A DNA stretch of 8,984 nt from Dehalococcoidia bacterium (GTDB lineage Bacteria; Chloroflexota; Dehalococcoidia; GIF9; AB-539-J10): contig JAOUFZ010000061.1 of the NCBI GenBank assembly GCA_029857995.1, forward strand, positions 1 through 8,984, written 5' to 3'. Below, one piece after another: positions 1 to 6,088 of this stretch (position 1 is the first letter of the stretch; every line of letters starts with the position of its first letter). The position numbers were made by a program, and so were the translations under genes. The notes below the pieces were generated by a model. The model did not search any database. It was not told where the DNA came from and saw only the letters and a program-made list of their open reading frames with translations.

Positions 1-57
1 CAAGTAGACTGTTGCAGCAGCGACGCCGGCTTTGATTCCCCGTCCGAAGTCAGCCAT
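1..57 (-). CDS. Partial paralogous membrane protein (first 19 residues only)
   Basis: The first 57 bases, read on the minus strand, begin with ATG at 57 and encode 19 residues (starting MADFGRGIKAGVAAATVYL) before the window ends. This is the same N-terminus as the full gene at 98-985 (17 of 19 residues and 49 of 57 bases identical), so it is a second copy of that family. An AAGG sequence lies about 9 bases before the ATG. The copy sits 40 bp downstream of the end of the full gene on the same strand, with no clear terminator between them, so the two may be co-transcribed. The function is unknown, and the rest of the gene lies outside the window. Confidence 0.8.
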   Translation of the reverse strand, partial: MADFGRGIKAGVAAATVYL

Positions 58-97
58 CTATATTACCTTACTATAAATTCGACCACTTCTCTTATCA

Positions 98-985
98 CTA
101 TTGCGCAATTGGGGCGGTGCTGGGCTCGGTGGCGGGTTTGCGCCCGCTGAACACCCCACCAGTAATGGCGAGAACGCCGGGTAGCAGCATAACACCGGTC
201 AGTGCCATGATTACCCCTCCAGCCACGCCTAATTTAAACCCGATTTCACCCCTCCTCGTCTTTCTCCAGGCGGCGAGGGCGAGAACCCAGCCGGGGAGTC
301 CGAGAAAGACAACCGACGCAGCAAGCATGCCATACCACCAGAAAGGCCAAGGCTCCTCTATTATAGGAGCCCCGAAAATAACCACACCTACAAGGAACGC
401 CACGGCCGATAATGCCCAGAGTACTCCCCCCAGAATGGAGCTGACCAGCAATACCGCACTACCTTTTCTTTCTTCTGTCAATCCTTTACCCCGAAACCTA
501 TTCCACAGGAAGCCGGTCAGTGCGCCAAAGACCAGAGCGGATATAATTCCAGCCAGTGCCAGGCCAACCGATGACAGGCTGATCATTCCACTGTAATAAG
601 TCCCGGAACCCGAGAAGCCAAAGCCATTGGTATGCCAAGGCCATCCAGGGGTTGTGTAAATAACCTGAACTACAGCTACTATCCAGAGGAACGACGAGAG
701 CACCACTCCCTTCTTAACGCTGGCGGTGCCGGGCAGGAAATTATACAGGGCGGCGAAAACCACCCCGAATACGATTCCTCGAACTACATAGGGGACTATA
801 TCGGTAAGGATCAAGGTAATCGCGAATGAGGGATCCATTAGCTCGAGTGACATTCCAAGTCCGGCTCCCATCGTAATGGTCCAAAACTGATCGGAGAAAT
901 GGGTTAATTCAAGTATTACAGAGACGATCAAGTAGACCGCTGCAACAGCCACACCGGCTTTGATACCCCGCCCGAAATCAGCCAT
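98..985 (-). CDS. Polytopic membrane protein of unknown function (295 aa), tandem family member
   Basis: I do not recognise the family. The 295-residue product is very hydrophobic, with about seven likely membrane segments near residues 9-27, 66-84, 93-112, 138-160, 176-204, 217-240 and 252-278. A loop around 113-135 is rich in Gly, Trp and Tyr, and a polar basic stretch at 161-175 probably faces the cytoplasm. I see no catalytic or metal-binding motif. Two in-frame ATGs are close together (991 and 985). I chose 985 because AAGGA then lies 5 bases upstream, whereas it directly abuts the ATG at 991. The neighbouring paralogue also starts at MADF. The gene is divergent from the exported protein at 1076 and is followed by a paralogue. 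The tail after residue 280 is Pro/Thr-rich. Existence as a gene is well supported, since it shares a conserved N-terminus with its paralogue; its role is unknown. Confidence 0.85.
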   Translation of the reverse strand: MADFGRGIKAGVAVAAVYLIVSVILELTHFSDQFWTITMGAGLGMSLELMDPSFAITLILTDIVPYVVRGIVFGVVFAALYNFLPGTASVKKGVVLSSFLWIVAVVQVIYTTPGWPWHTNGFGFSGSGTYYSGMISLSSVGLALAGIISALVFGALTGFLWNRFRGKGLTEERKGSAVLLVSSILGGVLWALSAVAFLVGVVIFGAPIIEEPWPFWWYGMLAASVVFLGLPGWVLALAAWRKTRRGEIGFKLGVAGGVIMALTGVMLLPGVLAITGGVFSGRKPATEPSTAPIAQ

Positions 986-1039
986 TCTCATCCTTCTTGA
1001 CTATTCACAGAATTCTTCTTACACTAAAGAAGTTGTTAT

Positions 1040-1048
1040 ATTATACCA
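1040..1048 (-). promoter_or_regulatory. Extended -10 promoter for the 98-985 membrane protein gene
   Basis: Read on the minus strand, this is TGG followed by a perfect TATAAT, which fits an extended -10 element. No good -35 hexamer is visible at the right distance. The predicted transcript start near 1033 would give a leader of about 48 bases containing the AAGGA ribosome site. An imperfect plus-strand TATATT overlaps it at 1037-1042 and could serve the divergent gene at 1076, but I see no -35 for that. Confidence 0.5.
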
Positions 1049-1075
1049 CGCGGGTTACTCAGGGGAGGAACTAGA

Positions 1076-1744
1076 ATGAAGAGTAAGAATCCGATAGTCA
1101 TAATCGGCTTGGTTGGTCTGGCCATTATTGCCACCGTTGCCGCCTATACCTTCCTTAAACCGGAGCCCGAGCCCAAAGTCCATTCTGCAACCTACGGTTA
1201 TTATTTCGAGGAATCTAGAGTAGGGGAGCTACAATTCGCATCAATCGGCAATAGGGCTTATCAATTCGAAGGAGAGTTCAACATAGATATCACCATCGGA
1301 AAAGTCGGGGGAAGTTTTGATGGAGAGGTTGGGCCTCAATCCAAGTCTTCGGGAGGGAGCTACGAGGACTCTTCTCTGCCATTTCCTACGGCAATAGATG
1401 CAGCCATTTTCGTTGACGTAACCAGAGAGATGACGTTCTTACTACCACCAGAACGCTGGGGGGATATTAATGTTGGGTACTCAGCGCAATTCACGTACTT
1501 CGTCCCCTTGAGTGGTGTAGCGGAGCTAAACGTGGAGATGACTGCCATCGGAAAAGAGGACGTTGTGGTCCCCTACGGCACCTATGAGAATTGTTTCCTG
1601 GTAAATGGAACACAACCTGATATGAACCTGGAGATGACACTTTGGGTAACTGAGCAAGGTGTTGTGCCCCAAGCAGAGATTACAATGGCCGTGCGGGGCG
1701 TTGACCACCTTAGGTTAACAATGAAACTTGAACATTATGAATAA
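1076..1744 (+). CDS. Membrane-anchored or exported protein of unknown function (222 aa)
   Basis: The start is well supported: AGGGGAGGA lies 6 bases before the ATG. Residues 1-6 are basic and 7-26 form one hydrophobic helix, so the protein has a signal anchor or an uncleaved signal peptide, with a Pro/Glu-rich linker (28-34) leading to an outside domain. The rest is rich in alternating polar and hydrophobic residues, suggesting beta structure. The segment near 158-195 (GKEDVVVPYGTYENC, then a Trp and a VTEQGVV stretch) resembles the pattern of DUF3108-like/beta-sandwich envelope proteins, where a VPxGTF-type strand is followed by a closing W...GVV strand. This likeness is from memory and weak. 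A short inverted repeat (GGAAT/ATTCC, 1746-1761) follows the stop but lacks a T-run. It is divergent from the membrane protein gene at 98-985. Confidence 0.8.
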   Translation: MKSKNPIVIIGLVGLAIIATVAAYTFLKPEPEPKVHSATYGYYFEESRVGELQFASIGNRAYQFEGEFNIDITIGKVGGSFDGEVGPQSKSSGGSYEDSSLPFPTAIDAAIFVDVTREMTFLLPPERWGDINVGYSAQFTYFVPLSGVAELNVEMTAIGKEDVVVPYGTYENCFLVNGTQPDMNLEMTLWVTEQGVVPQAEITMAVRGVDHLRLTMKLEHYE

Positions 1745-1857
1745 AGGAATGACAGGATTCCCTAACTCCAGCCCCAAAATGGCTGCCCCCCCTTTAGCCG
1801 TGGACGAAAGCTAAAACTCCCAGATTGCCTACTAAGATACTCAGATCTCGGCGTAGC

Positions 1858-1911
1858 CTAAGTCCTTTTCCTCTCTTCGAGGCTCAAAAAGTCCGAGTTA
1901 TATTCTTCAAC
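1858..1911 (-). pseudogene. Relic of the 3' end of a second radC copy
   Basis: On the minus strand these 54 bases encode VEEYNSDFLSLEERKRT and a stop, matching the last 17 residues and stop of RadC at 2449-2502 (IEEYNSDFLSLKEGKRT). Forty-four of 54 bases are identical. All ten differences are transitions. Seven are synonymous (counting TAG for TAA) and three change residues (I/V, K/E, G/R). That pattern indicates divergence while still coding. Just upstream on this strand the RadC similarity stops, and the open frame continues only as the antisense of the 2012-2374 gene. I therefore read it as the remaining tail of a deleted or replaced radC paralogue, not a working gene. Confidence 0.7.
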
Positions 1912-1970
1912 CGATATACTATCTTTTCGTAGACAAAATGTTTTAACAAATGTAACCATGGTTGCCTTTC

Positions 1971-1999
1971 TTGACACTAGGTCACACAAGAAGTACAAT
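1971..1999 (+). promoter_or_regulatory. Near-consensus sigma-70 type promoter for the 120-aa gene
   Basis: A perfect TTGACA (1971-1976) is followed, after 17 bases, by TACAAT (1994-1999). The expected transcript start is near 2006, only about 6 bases before the ATG at 2012, so the mRNA would be almost leaderless. The promoter lies inside the longer open frame that begins at 1958, which argues against that upstream start. Confidence 0.65.
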
Positions 2000-2011
2000 A
2001 AGGAAAGGAAT

Positions 2012-2374
2012 ATGAAAAAAGGATTGTTAATAATTGCTTTTCTCGTCCTTGTGGCCGGTGTTATCCTCTGTCCGGATATCAGGAGCTGGGAAAACAAAGA
2101 GTATATTATCAGGGTCACTGGTACTGAAGGAACAGAGTTTGAAGGCTTCTGTATGCATGAAGTGAAATATCTCATAGGTAGTCGAACAGAGGCGATCGAC
2201 CTGCAAGGCAAAATGACGGCGGATAAGAATACCTTTGAATTTGTCATACTGGGAACAGAAATCTCCGGTAGAATCACCTGTAAAACGCCAGGCAAGCTGA
2301 TTACGGTTACTAAGGTGATAGACGGTATCGAAGGGGCAAGCCTTGAAGGAAGGGAATTTTATTTCTCAGCTTAG
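2012..2374 (+). CDS. Small secreted or anchored protein of unknown function (120 aa)
   Basis: I do not recognise the family. From the ATG at 2012 the protein begins MKKGLLIIAFLVLVAGVILC, a typical signal peptide or anchor: two lysines followed by a hydrophobic run. The VILC sequence has Leu before Cys, so it is a poor lipobox. The remaining ~95 residues alternate polar and hydrophobic positions with several Gly turns, suggesting a small beta-rich domain. Two further Cys (in GFCMHE and RITCKT) could form a disulphide. An in-frame ATG at 1958 exists, but the promoter lies between the two starts and AAGGA sits 7 bases before 2012, so I prefer the shorter form. The gene is convergent with radC and lies between radC's tail and a relic copy of that tail. 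Its base composition looks more AT-rich than the operon to the right, suggesting an inserted piece. Confidence 0.7.
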   Translation: MKKGLLIIAFLVLVAGVILCPDIRSWENKEYIIRVTGTEGTEFEGFCMHEVKYLIGSRTEAIDLQGKMTADKNTFEFVILGTEISGRITCKTPGKLITVTKVIDGIEGASLEGREFYFSA

Positions 2375-2448
2375 GTATTATGTCCCAAGAATATTCAGTC
2401 TTCCAGTCGCTTTTAAGCGCTAAGGGATAAATTCAATTTCACTCCGGC

Positions 2449-2502
2449 TTAAGTTCTCTTCCCCTCTTTAAGGCTTAAGAAGTCCGAGTTATATTCCTCA
2501 AT
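2449..2502 (-). repeat. Parent copy of the direct repeat found at 1858-1911
   Basis: This is the in-gene partner of the radC tail relic, in the same orientation and offset by 591 bases. The two copies enclose 537 bases that hold the complete 120-residue protein gene and its promoter. A direct repeat formed from a gene's 3' end can arise from tandem duplication with later deletion, or from integration at the 3' end. Nothing else here, such as an integrase, supports integration. Confidence 0.7.
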
Positions 2503-3174
2503 TAGGCCGGCATCGGCGAAGCTGAAGTAGCGATTCTCGCCGATTATGATGTGGTCCAGAATCTTAATCTGCATAATATTTCCGGCGAAGACTAGGTCCT
2601 GGGTTATTTGTTTATCGTTATCGCTGGGTTGAGGATTCCCGGCCGGGTGGTTGTGGACGAAGATCAAGGCGGCAGCATTATGTTTGACGGCCCCCTGGAT
2701 AATCTCGCGAGGATAAATGGCACTGGCGTTCAATGTCCCTTCGAACAGGTCTTCAATCTCGACAACGCGATTCTGGGAATCAAGAAACATGACCTTAAAG
2801 ACTTCTTTTTTCAAATCGCGCATAGAATGGTACAGATAATCGAAGACCTCCCGGGAGGACCGACAATAGGGTTTATCGAGGACTTGTTCCTTGAGAAACT
2901 CCCTGGCTATCTCCTGCATGAATTTGATGACAAAGATATTGTGGACGGTAATCCCTTTGATTTTCTGCAATTCCTCAGGAGGAGCTTCCAGAACACCTCT
3001 CAGGGTCTTGAACCTTTCTATGGCTTCTTTGGCTTGCGGCTTACAATCCCTGCGAGCTGTCCCCAGCGTCAACAGCAATTCCACAATTTCGTAGTCGAGG
3101 AACGCTGCCAATCCTGATTGATTGAACCTTTCTCGCAGTCTTCTCCTGTGCCCTTCCTGGCTTTTAGCTTCCAT
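2449..3174 (-). CDS. radC: RadC-family JAB1/MPN (JAMM) domain protein
   Basis: RadC (DUF2466) proteins have an N-terminal helix-hairpin-helix-like region and a C-terminal JAMM metalloprotease-like domain. Their true role is unsettled, and the old link to DNA repair is doubtful. Here residues 8-40 (GHRRRLRERF, then FLDYEIVELLLTLG) are the usual N-terminal signature, and a helix-hairpin-helix-like piece runs from about 56 to 80 (KGITVHNI). The metal-binding motif is complete: H174-N-H176-P-x-G179 with S184 and D187. At 241 residues the protein is slightly longer than most, owing to a charged C-terminal tail (226-241) that recurs as the relic at 1858-1911. The ribosome site is weak (AAGAGAA about 11 bases upstream). 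It diverges from the nucleotidyltransferase gene; its leader would contain the palindromes at 3223-3269. Confidence 0.95.
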   Translation of the reverse strand: MEAKSQEGHRRRLRERFNQSGLAAFLDYEIVELLLTLGTARRDCKPQAKEAIERFKTLRGVLEAPPEELQKIKGITVHNIFVIKFMQEIAREFLKEQVLDKPYCRSSREVFDYLYHSMRDLKKEVFKVMFLDSQNRVVEIEDLFEGTLNASAIYPREIIQGAVKHNAAALIFVHNHPAGNPQPSDNDKQITQDLVFAGNIMQIKILDHIIIGENRYFSFADAGLIEEYNSDFLSLKEGKRT

Positions 3175-3222
3175 GCTTAAAGATTCTCTTTCATAACTCC
3201 CCTAGCCCCTGTTACCTTAAGA

Positions 3223-3238
3223 AGGGGAATTTTCCCCT
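3223..3238. repeat. Short palindrome (AGGGGA / TCCCCT)
   Basis: A perfect 6-bp stem with an ATTT loop. It lies 8 bases before the longer hairpin at 3247-3269 in the radC/nucleotidyltransferase spacer, and both would be in the radC leader if the promoter at 3299-3327 is right. No T-run follows on either strand sufficient to call a terminator. Confidence 0.55.
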
Positions 3239-3246
3239 CACTCAGA

Positions 3247-3269
3247 CTCTCTCCCGCCAGGGGAGAGAG
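3247..3269. repeat. REP-like palindrome with 9-bp perfect stem
   Basis: CTCTCTCCC and GGGAGAGAG pair around the loop GCCAG. Preceded by CCCCTCACTCAGA, it has the look of the dispersed CCCTCAC...CTCTCCC...GGGAGAG palindromes seen in many bacterial intergenic regions. That family likeness is from memory. Only one copy is in this window, so repetition across the genome is inferred. It could shape radC mRNA stability. Confidence 0.6.
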
Positions 3270-3298
3270 AACTATAATGACCTACGCAGCTATCCACA

Positions 3299-3327
3299 AT
3301 TATATATTTTAACCAGGTTTATGGGAA
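3299..3327 (-). promoter_or_regulatory. Likely radC promoter
   Basis: On the minus strand TTCCCA (3327-3322, four of six consensus bases) is followed after 17 bases by a perfect TATAAT (3304-3299). The transcript would start near 3292, giving a leader of about 118 bases that includes both palindromes. The -10 lies in a very AT-rich stretch, so a chance match is possible. Confidence 0.4.
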
Positions 3328-3355
3328 TTACGTTATACGACTGTAAGAGAAGTGC

Positions 3356-3364
3356 TGATATAAT
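3356..3364 (+). promoter_or_regulatory. Extended -10 promoter of the nucleotidyltransferase gene (leaderless mRNA likely)
   Basis: TGATATAAT is a perfect extended -10 (TGn plus TATAAT). The -35 region is poor (TACGAC at 17-bp spacing). The predicted transcript start, near 3371, is only about 3 bases before the ATG at 3374, and no Shine-Dalgarno sequence precedes that ATG. Together these point to a leaderless transcript. Confidence 0.6.
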
Positions 3365-3373
3365 ACTGATGCA

Positions 3374-4615
3374 ATGAATTTAGCGGGGCAAATAGAGCAA
3401 TATCTCCCCCGGCAACTCATGGAGCTGGTCAAGGATATCAGCGGACAGGCGGCTAACCTGGGCCAAAAGGTGTATCTCGTCGGCGGTGCAGTGCGAGACC
3501 TTCTTTTAGGCTACCCCAACTTTGACCTCGACCTGGTAGTCGAGGGTGATGCCGTGAAATTGGCTCAACAAGTGGCCGAAACCAGCCAGGCCAATCTGCT
3601 GGCCCATCACCGCTTCAGCACGGCCAAGCTCAGATACGAGAATTTCACCCTCGATTTGGCGACAGCACGAAAGGAAACCTATGCCAGACCGGGGGCGCTG
3701 CCTGTGGTGACCCCGGGCACCCTCATGGATGACCTCATCCGTAGAGATTTCTCTATCAATGCTATGGCCATATCCCTGGCACCAAACGATTATGGGGAAT
3801 TAATTGACCCCCATCAGTGTAGAAACGACCTGGAGCAGCGGCTCATCCGCATTCTGCATCCCGGAAGCTTCACCGACGATGCCACCAGGATTTTACGGGG
3901 CGTCCGTTATGAACAGCGGTTTGGCTTTGAGTTCGAAGCACAGACCGCTCAGCTACTTAAGCGAGATATCTCCATGCTGGATACAATAAGCGGCGACCGA
4001 ATCAGGCACGAGCTAGAATTGATTTTTAGGGAAAAACGGCCGGAACTGGCTGTCAATCGGCTTGGCGACCTGGGAGCGCTGCACAGGATAAACCCCTCCC
4101 TCAAGGGCGATGCCTGGATAGCTGAGAAATTCGACAAGGCGCGGCGGCTGAAGAAGCCCAGTCAATTGCCCTCGCTCTATTTCTGCCTTCTCATTTATTC
4201 ATTACGCCAACGCGATATTGAGCAGTTTCTGGCCCGCCTCAACATACCGGCAAAATTGTCCAGGGCCATGCGCGATACGCTCCGCCTCAAGACCAGCCTT
4301 CCCCTCCTGGACAAGTCTTCTCTGAAACCCAGCGAGATTTATTATCTGCTCCGGGAATACGAGCCCCTGGCAATTCAGGCAAATGCCATAGCTTCAGATT
4401 CATCAATGGCACGGCGCCACCTCCAGCTATTCTTCACAAAACTGCGTTATGTGAAGACTGCCCTCGACGGGGAGGAGTTGAAAAGACTGGGCATCTCCGC
4501 CGGACCGGAGATGGGAAAGGTCCTCCAGATGCTGCACAAAGCAAAACTAGATGGAGAGGTTAGCACCAGGGCAGAGGAAAAAAAACTAGCCCAGTCTTTA
4601 TCATTGAAGTCATAG
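3374..4615 (+). CDS. Class II CCA tRNA nucleotidyltransferase / poly(A) polymerase family protein
   Basis: Enzymes of this family add CCA, or only CC or only A, to tRNA 3' ends, or add poly(A) to RNA, in the cytoplasm. The class II signature is clear: YLVGGAVRDLLLG at 34-46, the metal-binding pair D51-L-D53, the third acidic residue D94 (LDLATAR), RRDFSINAMA at 123-132 and the RNA-binding RILRGVRYEQRFGF segment at 172-185. A helical C-terminal body runs to 413 residues, near the usual 400-450. The FDLDLVVEGDA wording recalls A-adding or poly(A)-polymerase members in lineages that split CC and A addition, but I cannot settle specificity from sequence. Hence no gene symbol is given (cca and pcnB both possible). 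No HD domain or CBS domain is seen. The stop overlaps by 6 bp the end of the convergent VTT gene. Confidence 0.9.
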   Translation: MNLAGQIEQYLPRQLMELVKDISGQAANLGQKVYLVGGAVRDLLLGYPNFDLDLVVEGDAVKLAQQVAETSQANLLAHHRFSTAKLRYENFTLDLATARKETYARPGALPVVTPGTLMDDLIRRDFSINAMAISLAPNDYGELIDPHQCRNDLEQRLIRILHPGSFTDDATRILRGVRYEQRFGFEFEAQTAQLLKRDISMLDTISGDRIRHELELIFREKRPELAVNRLGDLGALHRINPSLKGDAWIAEKFDKARRLKKPSQLPSLYFCLLIYSLRQRDIEQFLARLNIPAKLSRAMRDTLRLKTSLPLLDKSSLKPSEIYYLLREYEPLAIQANAIASDSSMARRHLQLFFTKLRYVKTALDGEELKRLGISAGPEMGKVLQMLHKAKLDGEVSTRAEEKKLAQSLSLKS

Positions 4616-5200
4616 GGGTGGCAGGGGAAGAAGACGCAAAAACGCCTCACCGAGGAAGCAGACCACAAGATACTTGGGAAATTTTCCGGCCCAGCAAGGC
4701 AAGACAAACTTCCAGAGAGGTAGTCTAGAGGCTCCGGCCAGTAGCCCGGCTACGTCGAATGGCAATATAGGTTGAAGTGAGAGGAGGAAAATGCCCCAGG
4801 GGCCGTGTCGCTCCATCCAGACTACAAGCTTCTCATATCCCGGTGTGTTCTCAAGGTGTATGATTCTCTTTCCCAGGTAGCCGGCGTAATAACCACTTGT
4901 TTCCCCCAGGGCACCAGCTACGCTGGCTACCAAAGCTACAAGAACAGGGTCAAGGAATTTTGCCGCTGCTATCATCAGGGAAAGATAGATGAATACCGGA
5001 GCCAAGATGGATGCGTTAGATACCAGGGTGACTCCAAAAACAACTAGATAAGCTGCGGAGGCCAATCCTTCTATTGAAATATTGAAATAAGCCATTAAAT
5101 ATTGAATCAAATAGGCAAAGCCGAGACTCAGACAGGTGAGGACGACAAGGTAAAGCACCAATCTAAGCCATCTCTTTTGCTTCAGCTTTTCCATTGCCAT
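4610..5200 (-). CDS. VTT-domain (DedA/SNARE-associated type) membrane protein
   Basis: The 196-residue protein fits the VTT/DedA superfamily, membrane proteins linked in some members to lipid scrambling or transport. Specific substrate here is unknown. Visible parts are a basic start (4-13), hydrophobic segments at about 13-36, 46-80 and 84-100, and the signature GALGETSGYYAGYLGKR at 96-112. A re-entrant-type second half follows, containing QPILPFDVAGLLAGASRLP at 143-161, then a last hydrophobic segment near 164-185. The start at 5200 has AGG 7 bases upstream; an ATG two codons later is possible. It begins 21 bp after the ispE stop and is probably the last gene of the operon. Its stop (TGA at 4612-4610) overlaps the end of the convergent gene, leaving no room for a private terminator. 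Confidence 0.85.
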   Translation of the reverse strand: MAMEKLKQKRWLRLVLYLVVLTCLSLGFAYLIQYLMAYFNISIEGLASAAYLVVFGVTLVSNASILAPVFIYLSLMIAAAKFLDPVLVALVASVAGALGETSGYYAGYLGKRIIHLENTPGYEKLVVWMERHGPWGIFLLSLQPILPFDVAGLLAGASRLPLWKFVLPCWAGKFPKYLVVCFLGEAFLRLLPLPPL

Positions 5201-5221
5201 TAAATTGCCTGCCCCGGAAGT

Positions 5222-6088
5222 CTAAAGACCCGCAGCTACGTTTGTATGTGGAAAGGAAAATGCCAGGTAACACTCCAATCTTTGCTTTTTCAGGCGTGAA
5301 AACAGCTCACCGGCTTCTTCCTTCCCCGAGAAATAAGTAAACAGACATGGCCCGGAGCCAGCCAGATAAACTCCCGGGGCTCCTGCTTCTTTCAGAGTCT
5401 TGCGATACCTGTCCAGCCCGGCGAAGAAATCAAAAGCTATGCTTTCGAAAACATTAAACATAAGACGATGCTCAATCTCCTTCCCTTGCCTCAAAGATGC
5501 CAGGGCTCGTTGAGTAAACTCGCCTCCGGTGAAATCAGCGACGCGTAAATTACTATACATTTGCTTCGTTTTGCCCGAGATTATAGGTAATGGCGGCACC
5601 AGCAGCACGAAGCTGGCTGAAGGCAGGGCTGGCAGCGGGGTGACTTTTTCCCCTTTCCCCGCTATCAGAGCCGCGCCTTTATGGATAAAGAAGGGAACAT
5701 CCGAGCCCAGCTTCGATGCTAAACGGACCATCTCAGAAAGCGATAATCCCAATCCCCAGAGGTCATCCAGCGCTATGAGGGTGGCTGCAGCATCGCTGCT
5801 GCCTCCCCCCAATCCCACGCCCCAGGGTATACGCTTGCGAAGCTCGATTCGCGCCCCCAGACTACATTTTGTGCTTTCCTTAAGTAGAATGGCTGCCCGT
5901 GTTACCAGGTTATCGCGCTTCAAGCTGGGCACATCACAGTCAAAGTATATTTCCCTGTCCAACTCAAAATTGAGGACATCGCATAAGTCTATTGACTGGA
6001 CGATACTGGATATTTGGTGATAATCACCATCCTTGCCCAGTACTTCGAGAACAAGGTTTATTTTAGCCGGGGCATAAACAGTCAGCAC
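5222..6088 (-). CDS. ispE: 4-diphosphocytidyl-2-C-methyl-D-erythritol kinase
   Basis: IspE phosphorylates CDP-methylerythritol with ATP in the MEP route to isoprenoid precursors, in the cytosol. This GHMP kinase shows PAKINL at 7-12 with likely catalytic K9, DYH at 22-24, the ATP loop PWGVGLGGGSSDAA (88-101), LGSDVPFF with likely catalytic D130, and a C-terminal AGSGPCLF glycine motif. The open frame reaches an ATG at 6136, but I place the start at GTG 6088. AGAAGGA lies 5 bases before it, the product then begins MLTVYAPAKIN as in the family, and its length is 288 residues, which is typical. With that start the G of the rsmA stop TAG is the first base of GTG (TAGTG), suggesting translational coupling. 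Presence of ispE indicates a MEP-pathway organism. Confidence 0.95.
   Translation of the reverse strand: MLTVYAPAKINLVLEVLGKDGDYHQISSIVQSIDLCDVLNFELDREIYFDCDVPSLKRDNLVTRAAILLKESTKCSLGARIELRKRIPWGVGLGGGSSDAAATLIALDDLWGLGLSLSEMVRLASKLGSDVPFFIHKGAALIAGKGEKVTPLPALPSASFVLLVPPLPIISGKTKQMYSNLRVADFTGGEFTQRALASLRQGKEIEHRLMFNVFESIAFDFFAGLDRYRKTLKEAGAPGVYLAGSGPCLFTYFSGKEEAGELFSRLKKQRLECYLAFSFPHTNVAAGL

Noticed and set aside
1746..1761. Inverted repeat GGAAT/ATTCC right after the stop at 1744
   Set aside because: The stem is only 5 bp and no T-run follows, so it is too weak to call a terminator.
1858..2295. A 145-codon minus-strand open frame ending in the RadC-like tail
   Set aside because: Apart from its last 17 codons it is the antisense of the 2012-2374 gene and its promoter, with no ribosome site and no RadC similarity. 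Only the tail is kept, as a relic.
2408..2419. CGCT/AGCG hairpin between the convergent 120-aa gene and radC
   Set aside because: Only a 4-bp stem and no T-run on either side; not supported as a terminator.
2608..3117. Plus-strand 169-codon open frame inside radC
   Set aside because: It is antisense to a clear RadC protein with an intact JAMM motif; no start signals of its own.
4578..4585. Run of eight A near the end of the nucleotidyltransferase gene, a possible slippage site
   Set aside because: It lies about 10 codons before the stop, encodes ordinary Lys codons, and nothing downstream suggests a programmed frameshift.
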